DNA of 64,000 bases from Cryptomeria japonica (GCF_030272615.1 NC_081414.1:907747009-907811008), one strand, 5' to 3'; counted from the stretch's first letter, positions 23,401 to 36,195 are shown. The notes: a model not told the origin generated them from the sequence alone. Made by a program: numbers and translations.

Positions 23401-25182
23401 CTCCTTCTGGTCATGTTGTTGTGACTGGCAACCAAAATTGGTGGACCTCTTGCTCCTGCAGGGATATTTCTCCTTTGGTTCCATGCAGGCCTCTGACTTC
23501 CATATGCTCTATATTCATTTCTCTGCAAAGAATATGTGACTGCAAGTTCCTCTTCCTGCATTCAACCTCTCTATGGTCAATTCCATTGTAGTTATAACAA
23601 GCATTATTTGCATAACCGAGAGAGGGGACATGCATGTATCTACTCATGGATACACTTTCCTCATATGCATGATGTCTATGAGATCCTAGATTATTCCTTC
23701 TAGATATATTTCTACATTCTTATGCCCTATGGCCATAGACATTACATGAAAATCAATAACTAGTAAAGGATGGCATATGACTTACAAATTTATTCTACCA
23801 TGCATGGGGAGATCTTACCAGTTTAGCATCTCCATTTCTGCATCTCTGAGAATGGATCCTTGGTTGTCCACTCTATGCATCCCTTCCTTCTAGTATCTTC
23901 TTCTCCCACACTTGTTTTGTCATGTGGGTGGTAGCATTCCTTTATCCTCTGCTGGTGGGAGGTCTTCTTTGCTATCTTATCATGTTCCTGCTTCCGATGA
24001 AGTTGTCTTCTCCCATCTTCCCTTTTTGTTTGGGATTTGCATTGTTCCTCCTTCTTTTAGCATTGGTCTTCATTCTTGTCTGCAAGTCCTCGCCAGTTGT
24101 ATTTAGGTCAACTTTCTTCCAGGAAGCATCTCTCACTATGAAGGTTTGTCCCTTGCTTTCTTCATTTGAGGAGACAAACATAATATCATTGTGGGGGGCA
24201 TTCTTGCTGGTGGAGCATTCACCAGCATGCTTCCTAAACCTTCAGTGTCCTTGGAATTCTTTTACTTCTTCAACATCTTATCTAAGGCATCATTTTTTCC
24301 ATCAAATTGGATTCTTACCTTGAGCTCAACCTAACACTTCTCAAGGTCATTTCAAAGAACCTCCATTTCTCCAAGCAGCTATTGATATTCTTTATCTTTC
24401 ACTTATAGCTCAGAGGCTAGATCACTGCACCGACACTCCTTGGTGTCTCCTTGTTGAGATTTCAACTCCGAGATATATTTCTCATTATCTTAAAGGCATT
24501 TTATCAACCATTTCTACTCCACTATAGTAGCATTCTTAAATAGCTTGTATTCCTTTCTTACTCTACTAAGTTCTTCAAGTGCATTCACCAGCTCACCTTC
24601 AAGATCAACTTCTGCTTCTTCTTCTTCTTCACCTTCACTATCACTTCCAAACGCATCTCGCCGGTAGGAGTGATTTGCATGATCATTCTCAGATGTGTGC
24701 CTCTCATCTTCTAATTATTGAGCCATGAAGAGGTGGGTTCCTTCTTCATCAATGTTGCGGCTACAAGTAGATCTACCTTCATCATTTGTAGATTCACGAG
24801 ATGCATTTCTCATATTATCATCACAAGCCAGTTCTGCAATAGTGGGCTCATCTCCATAGAGCTTCTTTAATCTCTCCCATAATCTTTTTGTCGATCTGCA
24901 TCTATTAACCCATAGATTATAACCTTCATTGCTATTTCATTGCACATGTTTCTTCTTTCTACATCTGAATCGGTGGGAGGACTAACTTTACTAGGGAAAC
25001 CTTTTACAACAGACATCCATACATCAAACCCTAGAGAGGATAGGTTAACTTCCATTATACAACTCCAAATAGAGTAGTTTGAACCATCAAAAAATTGAGC
25101 AGGGATTGACATTAAGAAAACCATTGTGTCCTTAAGCCAGAATCTACCCAAGTTGGAGAAAGCTCGTCTGACTGGGAACCTA
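23401..25182 (-). pseudogene. Si-K gag
   Basis: The frame 25217-24867 holds FFDGSNYSIWSCIMEVNLSSLGFDVW, a copia gag N-terminus of the UBN2 type. Further left are acidic and coiled-coil fragments (EGEEEEEAEVDLEGELVNALEEL, then ASELQVKDKEYQ) with many stops. Two degraded zinc knuckles follow: one near 23740-23710 (CNVYGHRA-stop-EC) and CYNYNGIDHREVEC near 23597, in which the second Cys is Tyr. No protease or pol follows. Confidence 0.7.
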
Positions 25183-25197
25183 GGCTCTAATACCAAT
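25183..25197 (-). promoter_or_regulatory. Si-K primer-binding site
   Basis: ATTGGTATTAGAGCC on the minus strand, one base from the initiator-Met tRNA site, directly after the LTR end GTGTCTATCA. Confidence 0.8.
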
Positions 25198-25607
25198 TGA
25201 TAGACACAATGGACCACTAAGAGGGGGGTGAATGAGTGGTTCTCAAACTTTTCCCTTTAACTTTCCTATGTGAGTATATTGGTTCTTAGATCTAACTTAA
25301 TGCAGGATTACTGGTTAGTGAGGAGACTAATCACAACTACATTCATACAAGAGGGGCATCACATAACATCAGCATATACGAGGAAAATTCAAAATGGGAA
25401 AAACCTTGGTGAGAAATGCTACTAGAGACTACTGCTCCAATCCAACATCACATCCAATCTCAGATTACAATGTTCAGGGAACCAACTCAAGGAGCACCAA
25501 CCACTGATTTTAGGGCACCAACCCAAGGAGCTAAAACCCTTGCACTGAGCTCCAACTCAGTGAATACAAAAAAAAACATATTCTGATACCAAAGTTATCT
25601 TCTTTTT
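25198..25607 (-). repeat. Si-K 5' LTR, U5-side piece
   Basis: Ends (minus) CACCCCCCTCTTAGTGGTCC to TCTATCA. Its other half is proposed at 35540-36195, on the far side of Si-G. Confidence 0.65.
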
Positions 25608-25611
25608 ATAA

Positions 25612-26176
25612 ATGGATTTTGAAGATCAAATCATTGGAGATAGGAACAAGGGAGTTATGAAAAGAAGAAAACTGGCAAATGAAGAGGTATGTCTTATTTC
25701 TCAAATTGAACTAGCATCTGTTATTGAAGTGTGTAAAGATAAACATTGGTTAAAGGCTATGGAAGATGAATTAGATCAAATAGAGAAGAATGAGACTTGG
25801 ACTTTAGTTCCCCGTCCTAAAAATAAGAATGTTATTGGACTAAATGGGTTTTTAGGAATAAACTAAATGAGGATGGTCAAGTTGTAAGAAACAAGGCTAG
25901 ATTGATTTGTAAAGGATATTCTCAAATGAAAGGAATTGATTATGGTGAGACATTTGCACCTGTAGCTAGAATTGAAACTATTAGACTATTTCTTGCTTAT
26001 GCAACTTATAAGAACTATAAGGTTTATCAAATGGATGTTAAATGGGAATTTTTGAATGGTGAACTTGAGGAAGAAGTATACATTAAACAACCTAATGGAT
26101 TTTCATTGACAGATGATAAAGATATGGTTTGCAGTTTGAAGAAAGCTTTATATGGATTGAAACAAGCTCCTAGAGT
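25612..26176 (+). pseudogene. Si-G reverse transcriptase, N-terminal part
   Basis: DQIIGDRNKGVMKRR and WLKAMEDELDQIEKNETWTLV, then a frameshift near 25850, then [30 protein letters not shown] and LYGLKQAPR. It is cut at the solo LTR inside codons for PRAWY. Confidence 0.85.
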
Positions 26177-27234
26177 TGTTGGTATTTTGGATGTGTTTCA
26201 TTGGTTTTGTCATTGATATCAACACTTGTCAACCCTTATCAACACCTATCAGCACTTGGAGATCTTTGGTTATGTTCACCAGTATGTTCAGTGACTTATG
26301 CACAGTCACCGGTATCTGGTTCACCGATAGGTTATATTGTTCACCAGCACTAAGGATGATATGTTATCATCTGGAGATTACTTGGTTATGTCGAAGATAA
26401 TGTTTGGACACTTTGTCTTGGTGATTTGGTCATTGATCTAATCAGGTTTGCATATTTTTTGTTATCAGCAAATAGGTCTAGGTTATGGACCGGAAAACAT
26501 TATCAGCATGGCACATTATGGAGATGATTGATTATTATTATAAATGCATTGAGCCGACATCATGCATTGCATATTGATTCATTTGTAATTGATTAAATTG
26601 TAATATTCTTTGTAAGATGACCTACACATTTGGTCTTAGGTTTTGGTATATATGTAAGATTTTATTTGTGAGATTGAATGAGGATGTAGAGGATATAGAA
26701 AAGGATTGTAATAAGGTATATGTGAATATAAGCAGAGCTATACACACAGACATCATTTGAAGATTCAAGGAAGGTATGAAGAAGACAAGCAGAGCTTAAC
26801 CGGTATTGAATCCAGTATATGAAGATGCTATTTTGAGCAGTACATTATCATTGGATTTAACCATCCAATTGTAGTCAATGTGACTCCCATTTTGTGATTG
26901 AGCAGTTGGCCTTTTTGCATGTGCAGACCCCATATTGTATACACATACTATCTGCAGTAGTATCATATGATTGTGGGTAAGGTTTCCCACAATGGTTTTT
27001 CCCCTTACAAGGTTTCCACGTACAAATAATTGTGTTATGTGTTGTGTATGTTATTTGTCTTTCTGTTTCATGCATTAAACTTTGTCGGTACTGCAATTAA
27101 CTATTAAACTATCTTCCGGCATTAAGTTTGGTTTACCTATATTATGCACTAAGTTTGGTTAATTATATTTGGGTTGAAATTAATAGACAACTAATTCAAA
27201 CCCCCCCCCTCTAAGTTGCCTCTGGGTCCTAACA
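26177..27234 (+). mobile_element. Solo LTR (1,058 bp), Sirevirus-like, in Si-G
   Basis: Begins TGTTGGTATTTTGG and ends GGGTCCTAACA. Target duplications AGAGT (26172-26176) and AGAGC (27235-27239) differ by one base; the reading frame shows AGAGC is original. A C-rich tract (27200-27210) lies near the end. Confidence 0.85.
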
Positions 27235-27982
27235 AGAGCTTGGTATGCAAGGTTGGATAAATATCTTTTGAAGCTTGGTTTTATTAAAGGCAGTGCTAAT
27301 AGTAATTTATATTATAATATCACTGATGATGATATTTTGATTACTGAATTATTTGTTGATGATATCATTTTTGAAGGAGAATATAAATTGTGCATGGAAT
27401 TTTCTAATAATATGAAGAATGAATTTGAAATGTCCATGATTGGTGAGATGATATTTTTCTTAGGTTTGCATATTACTCAAACTGACAAAGGCATTTTTAT
27501 CTGTCAAACTAAATATCTAAGGGAATTGTTGAAGAAGTTTGGTATGGATAATTCCAAACCGGTAAGTACTCCTATGGTGACAAGTGATAAATTATCTATC
27601 AAAGATACATCTAAGCCAGTAAATCCAACAAGGTATAAGTCTATGATTGGTGGCTTGTTATAAATAACTTAGACTAGACCGGATATTATGAATGCAGTAA
27701 GTATTGTTTCAAGATATCAAAGTAATCTTAAAGAAAATCATGAATGTGCAGTAAAGAGGATATCCCGGTATTTGCAAGGAACAACAAAATATGGCTTTGG
27801 TATTCTAGAGATGATAACTTCACTTTATGTGAATATACATATTCAGATTGGGCAGAAGATACTGATGATAGGTTGAGCACTTCTGGTGGAGCTTTCTTTC
27901 TTGGAAAGAAATTAGTTTCATGGATCAACAAAAAATAGTCATGCATTTCTTTATCTACTGCAGAAGCTGAGTATGTTGCAGC
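27235..27982 (+). pseudogene. Si-G reverse transcriptase end and RNase H start
   Basis: WYARLDKYLLKLGF follows on from QAPRA across the solo LTR. LFVDDIIFEGE has the catalytic Asp pair, but the usual Gly-Gly is Glu-Gly. [18 protein letters not shown] and the RNase H block (YSDWAEDTDDRLSTSGGAFFLG) follow. Stops lie at 27661 and 27936, with a frameshift near 27780. Si-F cuts it after EAEYVAA. Confidence 0.85.
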
Positions 27983-29481
27983 TATTGGCATTATAACAAG
28001 CAAGGAGAGATTATTGGTATTTCAATAAGGATATTGAGAAGGTTGTTGATGATTATGGATATAACTGATTAAGGATGTTTTACTGTCTTAATATTATTAT
28101 TTTGTCATTGATGTCAAGAAATTGATTTTCTAATTCAGTATGATGTTGCCATATCTTGAGAAGTATGATTTGATGAGTATAAAGATGTCGGTAAAAGACA
28201 TAGAAAGAATATGATGAATAAGGGGAGGAATAAGTTATTCAATGGGCAACTATTACCGAGTTAGACAATGATGAGATCATGATGTTTAGATTGTTTTGAT
28301 ATCATACATATGTTATTGATTGTAAGGTTAATACTATACTATGTTACCGAGCAAAGAACCTAGTCGGTAAACCCTAAGGTTATCACTATCGATTAATGAA
28401 GGCAGAATGTCTACCGAGTGAAGTTTAGTATTTACCGAGTTGCAACCGAGTAATAATAGAATGCATTAAATGATTACATGCATTATTTAATGAAGGAAGC
28501 TGATGAGTTGGCTATGATTAAATGATTGGTATGCCATGAATGAATTTTGTTAAAGAATCTATGGCAAAGGAAAATTGGCAGGAAGATCTACAGCTCAGAT
28601 TGAACTGCAATACCCTAGCACAAGTTCCAAGAAATGTATGCAAGTTCCAAGGTGGGGTAAAACATTTTCAGATTGAAGGATACATTGAACCTGGTCAAAG
28701 TTTGAAGATCTAATGGCTATGATTGATCATGGGAAATGTGATCAAAGAGATTAAGCGGTTAGCTATTGTTTATAAATAAGGAACTGTTGATAAACAATGT
28801 ATGCGGGCAAGTGTATGCACAGGGATGCTACATAGTGATTACCGAGCACAGAAGCTTGAAGACCTGTTTGAATAACAGAGTATAGAGCCCAGCAGATGGA
28901 CAAGATAAGTCCTAAATTGTATTGAGCAAATAAGAATCTGCTTTAGCATTTTAGATGTGAAGTTGCAGATAGATTTTTATTACTGTTATTTTGTGAAGTG
29001 ACAAAAAATCTCTTAACTGAGTGGACTTAACAATCTTATTTGTAAAACCCTCTAGCAAGGTGACATTCTAATTGAGTGTTTGAAATCCTTTAACAAGGTC
29101 ACTTCTAACAAGGTGAAGATCCTAACAGATCTGAGGGAAATCCCTTAACCGGGTCACATCTAGCAATGTGTTTGTAATCTTTAATAGGATTTTCTTTTAA
29201 CCGAGCATACTCTAGAAGAGTATATTTCTTAGTGGGTCCTAAATCCCACAGTGGTTTTTCCCTATTTGGGTTTCCATGTTAAATCTAGTGTTATGAGTAT
29301 TATGATGTTTATATGCTTTTGAGTTTGCATGTTTAGCAGTTTTGGTTATATTACTAAAGCATATGTTACCGAGGTTGAATCTGATATTTTTATGAAAGAT
29401 TAAGTTTGTATGATTCACCCCCCCCCCCTCTCATCTTATTAGCTTGGCATCTATACTTATCTTTAAGTATCAGAACTATCA
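27983..29481 (+). repeat. Si-F 5' LTR
   Basis: 1,499 bp, TATTGGCATTATAAC to AGAACTATCA, very close to the 3' copy. A C9-C10 tract lies near 29417. Confidence 0.92.
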
Positions 29482-29495
29482 ATTGGTATCAGAGC
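29482..29495 (+). promoter_or_regulatory. Si-F primer-binding site
   Basis: ATTGGTATCAGAGC directly after the LTR; a perfect initiator-Met tRNA site. Confidence 0.92.
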
Positions 29496-29545
29496 TTTGG
29501 ACTCCAGAAGAAAAGTTTAAAGGTACTTGAGGCAAAGATCCAAAG

Positions 29546-30603
29546 ATGTATAAGAGGGATGCATCGAAGCTGAACAAGTCAGGTTTCTCTACATGGAAGA
29601 AAAGGATGAAGCTGCACCTATCAGGAGTTGGTGAATATGTTGTATATTACCTGGAGAATGATTTCATTACACTGAGCACCTATCCATTGACAATGGAAGA
29701 GATAAAGGCAAAGAAACAACATATCCAAGCAATGATTGAAATAACGTCTACATTGACCGATTCAGAGTTTAATGATCTAGAAGGCTGTAATGATGCAAAG
29801 GCAATGCGGGACAAGCTCATATCTATGTATGGTGGATATGAACATGTTCAAAGAGTAAAAGTGGATAGTCTAAGAGGACAACTTGATCTATGAGGATGAA
29901 TGAAGGTGAGAACATAACCCAGTACAGTACAAGACTAAAGGAGATTGTCAATCAAATCAAAGGAGCAGGTGGAACTATTGAAGAAAAGGATATAACAAGT
30001 AAGTTGTTAAGAACCCTTCTACCAGCTTATGCAATCTGAGTCTCTACAATCAATGAATTGAGGTTTGTACCTAATATGCCAGTTTATTTAGATGCTACTA
30101 TTGGTAAGCTACCTGCATTTGAGTTAAGTAACTTTGATAATAGTGGGTCATCGATAAATAAAGTTGAATCTGCATTTAGTTCTTTTCATCTTGATGAATC
30201 TAATGATTACAATGAAAGAAAGTATAAGTACTCTAAAGGAGATCATAGTGGAGAAATTGAAATATTTTGCAAGAACATGGAGGAAGTACAAAAATTGTAT
30301 GAGGAAATCAAGAAGCAAGAAGAATTTGAAGCACTATTAACCAGAAGGTTACCAAGAGGCAAAGGTAAGTATAAAGGAAAACTACCTTTGAAATGTTTCA
30401 ATTGTGATAAGATAGGACATATGGCTTCTAACTGTCTTGACAAAGATTCTACTGAAAAGAGAGATTATCGAGATGATAAATAGAAAGATAATCATTACAG
30501 AGGACACCGAGACTTCAGAAGAAGAGATAGAAAGACATGCTTAATAGTTGATGAGGAATCCAATGATGATAAATCAGATGAAACTGATATAGAGGAAGTA
30601 GTT
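29546..30603 (+). pseudogene. Si-F gag
   Basis: 29546-29893 carries SGFSTWKKRMKLHLSGVGEYV; a frameshift near 29893 passes to the frame used from 30058 on. It has an intact zinc knuckle CFNCDKIGHMASNC preceded by a basic RRLPRGKGKYKGK. A TAG stop lies at 30481. Gag would package the RNA. Confidence 0.85.
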
Positions 30604-31164
30604 TATGTGGCTATCAAAGATGGATTAGATGAAGAAAGGTATGAAGAAAAAGCCCTTATATCTCACATAAATACTAATGATTCTTGGATCATAGATAGTG
30701 GATGCTCACATCATATGACAGGTGATAAACACAAGTTTGTTATGTTAGAAGACTATGATGAAGGCTATGTAAGATTTGGTAATGATGCACCATGTCTGGT
30801 AAAAGGTAAAGGATCTATAACACTTCTTGATAATGCAAGATGTAATGATGTTTATTGGGTTGAAGGTTTGAAATACAATTTTTTGAGTGTAGCATAGCTA
30901 AACAATACAGGATACCGAATAGAATTTCAGAAAGGAATTGTCAAAGTCCATGACAAGAATGGAAAGTTAGCTGCTACCGAGACACAAACAAAAGGTAACA
31001 CATTTCACCTTGACTCAACTCAAAATAAGTGTCTATATGCAAAGATAGATGATACCTAGTTATGGCATAAAAGGTTTTGTCATGTAAATTTTGATAATCT
31101 AATAAAAATAAGCAAGAAGCACCGAGTAAGAGGTCTATCGAGTCTTGAAAAACCTGAGAATTCT
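30604..31164 (+). pseudogene. Si-F protease
   Basis: SWIIDSGCSHHMTGDKHKF is an intact Ty1/copia protease active site. The frame continues through VYWVEGLKYNFLSVA to a TAG at 30895, and LWHKRFCHVNF follows another TAG near 31058, both at expected CAG or TGG codons. Confidence 0.85.
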
Positions 31165-31586
31165 ATGTGCCGAGGATGCCAAATGGGCAAAATGATAAGA
31201 TCAAGCTTTACAAGTAAGTCTTACACTTCTAAGGGAATTTTAGATCTTGTGCGCACTGATCTTTGTGGTCCTATGAAAGTTCAAAGTTATTATGGTGATA
31301 AATATTTCATATTATTTGTGGATGATTACTCATGGATGATGTCAATAATGTTTTTAAAAGAAAAATTAGAAGCTTTTCAAATGTTTAAATGGTACAAGGA
31401 AAGAGTTGAAAATGAAATAGGAAGACAACTTAAATGTTTTAGATTAGATAGAGGAGGAGAGTTCACATCTGATGAGTTCAACTTATTCTGCAATGATCAT
31501 GGTATAAAAAGACAAGTCTCTGCACCGAGAACTCCACAACAAAATGGAATTGCTGAGAGAAGAAAGTGGTGTTGGAGTATGTTAGC
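31165..31586 (+). pseudogene. Si-F integrase, truncated after the catalytic Glu
   Basis: CRGCQMGK ends the zinc head. The core has the first Asp in LVRTDLCGP, the second in CFRLDRGGEF and the Glu in NGIAERRKW. Right after this the sequence jumps to the end of RNase H. Confidence 0.88.
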
Positions 31587-32098
31587 AAAAAGGAACAAAT
31601 AGTAGACATCTTCACCAAGCCACTACCAAGGGACACTTTTGAGTATCTCAGAAGTAAGTTAGGGATCCTACCCCTATCTTCTACTCACTGACTGAGTTCG
31701 GTGAAAGCATCAATTCGATGACTCTACAGAATATCTTTTAGGAGTTGATGCTGATTTACACACTTTAGGAGGTTTTCTAAAGGTGTGCAAGAAACAATAT
31801 AGGGAACAAGAATTGAAGACATAAATGCTCTGACTGAGACTAAGTTCATACATAACAACAGGAAATCACTTCATACAGGAAGAAATTATGTTTTAGTTCT
31901 TTACTTTTTGGCATTGTTGTCAAAGGGGGAGAAGACTGAGGAAAAAGCAAGACTGAAGAGAAAAGAAGAGAAGACTAATGTATGGGGGAGAATTCTGATG
32001 ACAGAAGGAGAAGCATTTCAGCATTTCAGAATCTCACAGCAATTTGAATCAATTAGGTCAAATCAATTGGTTTTGCCATCAATGCCAAAGGGGGAGAT
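31587..32098 (+). other. Si-F RNase H tail and 3' non-coding region with repeated polypurine motifs
   Basis: 31587-31690 encodes the RNase H end (EQIVDIFTKPLPRDTFEYL) fused to the integrase. GGGGGAGA motifs follow at 31921-31931, 31983-31992 and 32086-32098, the last touching the LTR. Confidence 0.85.
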
Positions 32099-33619
32099 TG
32101 TTGGCATTATAACAAGCAAGGAGAGATTGTTGGCATTTCAATAAGGATATTGAGAAGGTTGTTGATGATTATGGATATAACTGATTAAGGATGTTTTACT
32201 ATCTTAATATTATTATTTTGTCATTGATGTCAAGAAATTGATTTTCTAATTCAGTGTGATGTTGCCATATCTTGAGAAGTATGATTTGATGACTATAAAG
32301 ATGTCGGTAAAAGACATAGAAAGAATATGATGAATAAGGGGAGGAATAAGTTATTCAATGGGCAACTATTACCGAGTTAGACAATGATGAGATCATGATG
32401 TTTAGATTATTTTGATATCATACATATGTTATTGATTGTAAGGTTAATACTATACTATGTTACCGAGCAAAGAACCTAGTCAGTAAACCCTAAGGAACCT
32501 AGTCGGTAAACCCTAAGGTTATCACTATCGATTAATGAAGGCAGAATGTCTACCGAGTGAAGTTTAGTATTTACTGAGTTGCAACCGAGTAAAAATAGAA
32601 TGCATTAAATGATTACATGCATTATTTAATGAAGGAAGCTGATGAGCTGGCTATGATTAAATGACTGGTATGCCATGAATGAAGTTTGTTAAAGAATCTA
32701 TGGCAAAGAAAAATTGGCAGGAAGATCTACAGCTCAGATTGAACCGCAATACCCTAGCACAAGTTCCAAGAAATGTATGCAAGTTCCAAGGCGGGGTAAA
32801 ACATTTTCAGATTGAAGGATACATTGAACTTGGTCAAAGTTTGGAGATCTGATGGCTATGATTGATCATGGGAAATGTGATCAAGGAGATTAAGTGGTTA
32901 GCTATTGTTTATAAATAAGGAACTATTGATAAACAATGTATGTGGGCAAGTGTATGCACAGGGATGCTACATAGTGATTACCGAGCACAAAAGCTTGAAG
33001 ACCTGTTTGAATAATAGAGTATAGAGCCCAGCAGATGGACAAGATAAGTCCTAAATTGTATTGAGCAAATAATAATCTTCTTTAGCATTTTAGATGTGAA
33101 GTTGCAGATAGATTTTTATTACTGTTATTTTGTGAAGTGACAGAAAATCTCTTAACTGAGTGGACTTAACAGTCTTATTTGTAAAACCCTCTAGCAAGGT
33201 GACATTCTGATTGAGTGTTTGAAATCCTTTAACAAGGTCACTTCTAACAAGGTGAAGATCCTAACAGATCTGAGGGAAATCCCTTAACCGGGTCACATCT
33301 AGCAATGTGTTTGTAATCTTTAACATGATTTGCTTTTAACCGAGCATACTCTAGAAGAGTATATTTCTTAGTGGGTCCAAAATCCCACAGTGGTTTTTCC
33401 CTATTTGGGTTTCCACGTTAAATCTGGTGTTATGAGTATTATGATGTTTATATGCTTTTGAGTTTGCATGTTTAGCAGTTTTGGTTATATTACTGAAGCA
33501 TATGTTACCAAGGTTGAATCTAATGGTTTTATGGAAGATTAAGTTTGTATGATTCACCCCCCCCCCTCTCATCTTATTAGCTTGGCATCTGTACTTATCT
33601 TTAAGTATCAGAACTATCA
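32099..33619 (+). repeat. Si-F 3' LTR
   Basis: 1,521 bp, TGTTGGCATTATAAC to AGAACTATCA. The extra length over the 5' copy is mainly a 23-bp tandem duplication near 32470-32516 (AACCTAGTC-GTAAACCCTAAGG). Confidence 0.92.
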
Positions 33620-34290
33620 GCAGCACCTTCTAATTGCACTCAAGTCTTGTAGATGAAGCAAATGTTGAAGAATATCAAGGAAAATTTTAGTGAACCAGTA
33701 GTTATCTACTGTGATAAATCTACAGCTATTGACATGTCTCAGAATCCGGTATTTCATTCTAAGAGTAAGCATATATCAATAAAGTACAACTTTTTGAAGG
33801 ACAAGCTAGAAGGAAAGGAAGTCAAATTGGTTTATGTGAAAACTAAAGAGTAGATTGCAGATATATTCACTAAACCGTTGTCTAAGGAATCATTTGAGTA
33901 TTTAAGAGACAAGTTAGGGGTTTTTGCCCCTTCGGTAGAGACTTGATTGATGTAGTTTGTCATTAGTCTAGCATGCATTATCAGAGATGTTATTCATTCT
34001 GACACTAATGAGTGGTGCTACTACTTAGGGGTAGTAGTCATCTTTAAGATTCAGAGGTTTACATTCTTTCTCTAATTTTTTTCTTATATTCTAGCATTGA
34101 TGTCAAAGGGGGAGAGATAGTGATGTGAAAAATAAATTCAGAACTTTACAGAGATATCATTCGTAAGGGGAGAGTTATTGATTTTTAGGAGATTGTTGGT
34201 TGTCTTCCACATGGGGAGACTTGCTTGGCATTTCTTGGTACTTAGATATTTTTCACATCTAGTGTTGTCATCAATGTCAAAGGGGGAGAT
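33620..34290 (+). pseudogene. Si-G RNase H end and 3' non-coding region
   Basis: MKQMLKNIKENFSEPVVIYC, CDKSTAIDMSQNPVFHSKSKH and IADIFTKPLSKESFEYL complete Ty1/copia RNase H, with one stop at 33852. CAAAGGGGGAGA occurs at 34104-34115 and, next to the LTR, at 34278-34290. Confidence 0.85.
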
Positions 34291-35539
34291 TGTTGGCATT
34301 ATGGATGAATTGACTATTTTTTGCATTGATGTAAACACTAGCGATTATTGTTGGTTATCGATAGATAGGTTTTGGTTATCGACAGACGGGTTTTGGTTAC
34401 TGGTAGAAGATCTAGTGTTACCGGTAGAAGAGGCTATCTATTGGACACTTTCAGTATGTTTGGATAAATGAAGTATGTTTGATTTTATGTGTTACATTCT
34501 TCTGGAGCATGTTTTGGTCAGTTTCTATTGACTTGGTAATTGAATACTATCACACACTCTTGTAAACCCTTACCGGCATGGGTTTAAGGTTTAACTGGCA
34601 GAGCTTTCACTGAGAAATATTGACAGGATGCATAAGTGGTGTTGTTGCAGCTTCTAGATGGATTTTAGGATGTTGAAGATATTCTTTGATTATGCCTCAA
34701 ACTGATTGAAGACATTGCTTTGACGTGGTGGACCTAGATTAGATTTGGTGCCTATCTAGGTTATAGACCGGTATCATGTTAACGTGTTCTCTACATGTTA
34801 ATGGGATGATTTATGGATTGGTTATTGGTTTTTTGGTCTTAAGTTGACATGGCATATCTTTGTAATATGGATGTATGTAATGATCTTATTGTAATATCTT
34901 TTAGGTGGCCAACCTAATTGGTTTAGACCTTAGGGTTGGTATAAATTGATGCAAGATCTCATTGTAAATCATATGTTTGTGGTGGTGAAATATAATATCA
35001 TATGCGAAGGAGATTTGGTCAATCATAGGTGATCGAATTGGGATTAAGGAAGAGGTCAAAGGCCTCTGGTATTGAGCTTAACCGGGACTGTAATCAAGCA
35101 TGGTAGATGCTATCTCTGGCAGTTCATTATTCTGGATTATTGTCCATTTATCTTGAGGTGGTTAGAACCTCCCTGTAGTCAGTGACACTCTTTTGTAATG
35201 AGCAATATGCTCTAAGCGGTGTGCCTTCCTACATGTGCAGGCCCCTCATTGTATCACATACTTTCTGCAGAAGTATCATCTGACTGTGGGTAGGCTTCCC
35301 ACCGTGGTTTTTCCCTTTTCGGGTTTTCCACATACAAATCATGGTGTTATGTGGTATGGTTGCATTCTGTTGATTATCTATTTTTTTGTTAAATTGTATT
35401 GCTTACTGGTATCTGTTTCTGCTATTCTGGTACTTAATGTTTATATGATCTAGTTAAAGGTTATAAAGTGGATTTATTGATATAATCTGTCAACAACTGA
35501 TTCACCCCTCCTCTCAGTTGTTCACCAGTTATCCTAACA
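34291..35539 (+). repeat. Si-G 3' LTR
   Basis: 1,249 bp, TGTTGGCATTATGGATG to TTATCCTAACA, with TTCACCCCTCCTCTCAG near the end. Confidence 0.88.
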
Positions 35540-36195
35540 TCACCGACCCTGCTTCATGTCAAACACAATAAATGATCCAACAGTTTCCTTCTCCAAATCA
35601 ACAAGTCGATCAAACATCCTTCTTCGATCATGATGTCAAAGAATCAAATCTTTATCCTTCAATCTTCCTTGAGTTGCAACCCTCTGCATCTGATTCATGA
35701 TTTTTGCAATCGATAATTAATGTCTACCTACTCATTACCAATCATGCAAAAATACTCTTTACTGACTACTGAATGTTTGTCACCTGGATTCTATGTGTCA
35801 CCTTTGTTGACATCCAACTCAGTTGACTAAGTCGGTTTAGGATCAGTCACCAACCAAAAACATCCTACTGGAATCTATCTTATGCTATCGGTCTTCTTGC
35901 CTTACCGGTATTGGGTTCCTCTGTGTTTTGTATGTCCCTTGTTTTCTTACCAGTTGACATGTTCTTCTTATTCCTTGCATGCTTATTGGTATACATCCAC
36001 ATGTCACCAATCTCCAATGTCGGTAACTTCCTCTTGCATTCCGGTTGCTATACTTACCAATTGACATCAACAATATCCAATGCCAGTAATTTCCTCTTAC
36101 ATACTGGTAACATTTCCTACCATACATACCAAACCTACATATCGATACACCTACCATACATACCAATTGACATCAATGAAAATACAGTGCCAACA
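35540..36195 (-). repeat. LTR fragment, proposed U3 side of the Si-K 5' LTR
   Basis: Minus strand start TGTTGGCACTGTATTTTCATTGATG at 36195. It resembles the LTR start at 11593. It is directly followed (right) by Si-H gag with no polypurine tract, so it is an element's outer 5' end. Confidence 0.65.

Larger units (their letters stand above)
27983..33619 (+). mobile_element. Si-F: Sirevirus-like deletion derivative with complete LTRs
   Basis: 5,637 bp with a perfect target duplication GCAGC (27978-27982, 33620-33624). 5' LTR 27983-29481 (first bases TA instead of TG), 3' LTR 32099-33619. Gag, protease and most of the integrase are present; reverse transcriptase and most of RNase H are deleted. 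Confidence 0.92.
25608..35539 (+). mobile_element. Si-G: 5'-truncated Sirevirus-like element with a solo LTR and Si-F inside
   Basis: Pieces 25608-26176, 27235-27982 and 33620-35539 read in order as the integrase-RT linker, reverse transcriptase, RNase H, 3' non-coding region with two polypurine tracts, and a 1,249-bp 3' LTR. The 5' LTR, gag, protease and integrase are missing. Confidence 0.85.
11179..36195 (-). mobile_element. Si-K: gag-only Sirevirus-like element hosting Chr-C, Si-G and Si-B
   Basis: I infer that separated minus-strand pieces form one element: 3' LTR (11179-11593, cut by Si-B), polypurine tract and 3' non-coding region (11594-12416), continuation after Chr-C (22700-23400), gag (23400-25182), primer-binding site (25183-25197) and a 5' LTR split into 25198-25607 and 35540-36195 by Si-G. 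Both LTR starts are alike: TGTTGGCATTGTGTTGTCATTGATG against TGTTGGCACTG-ATTTTCATTGATG. No pol was found in about 3.3 kb of internal sequence. It appears to be inserted in Si-H gag. Linking the two ends is inference. Confidence 0.6.
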
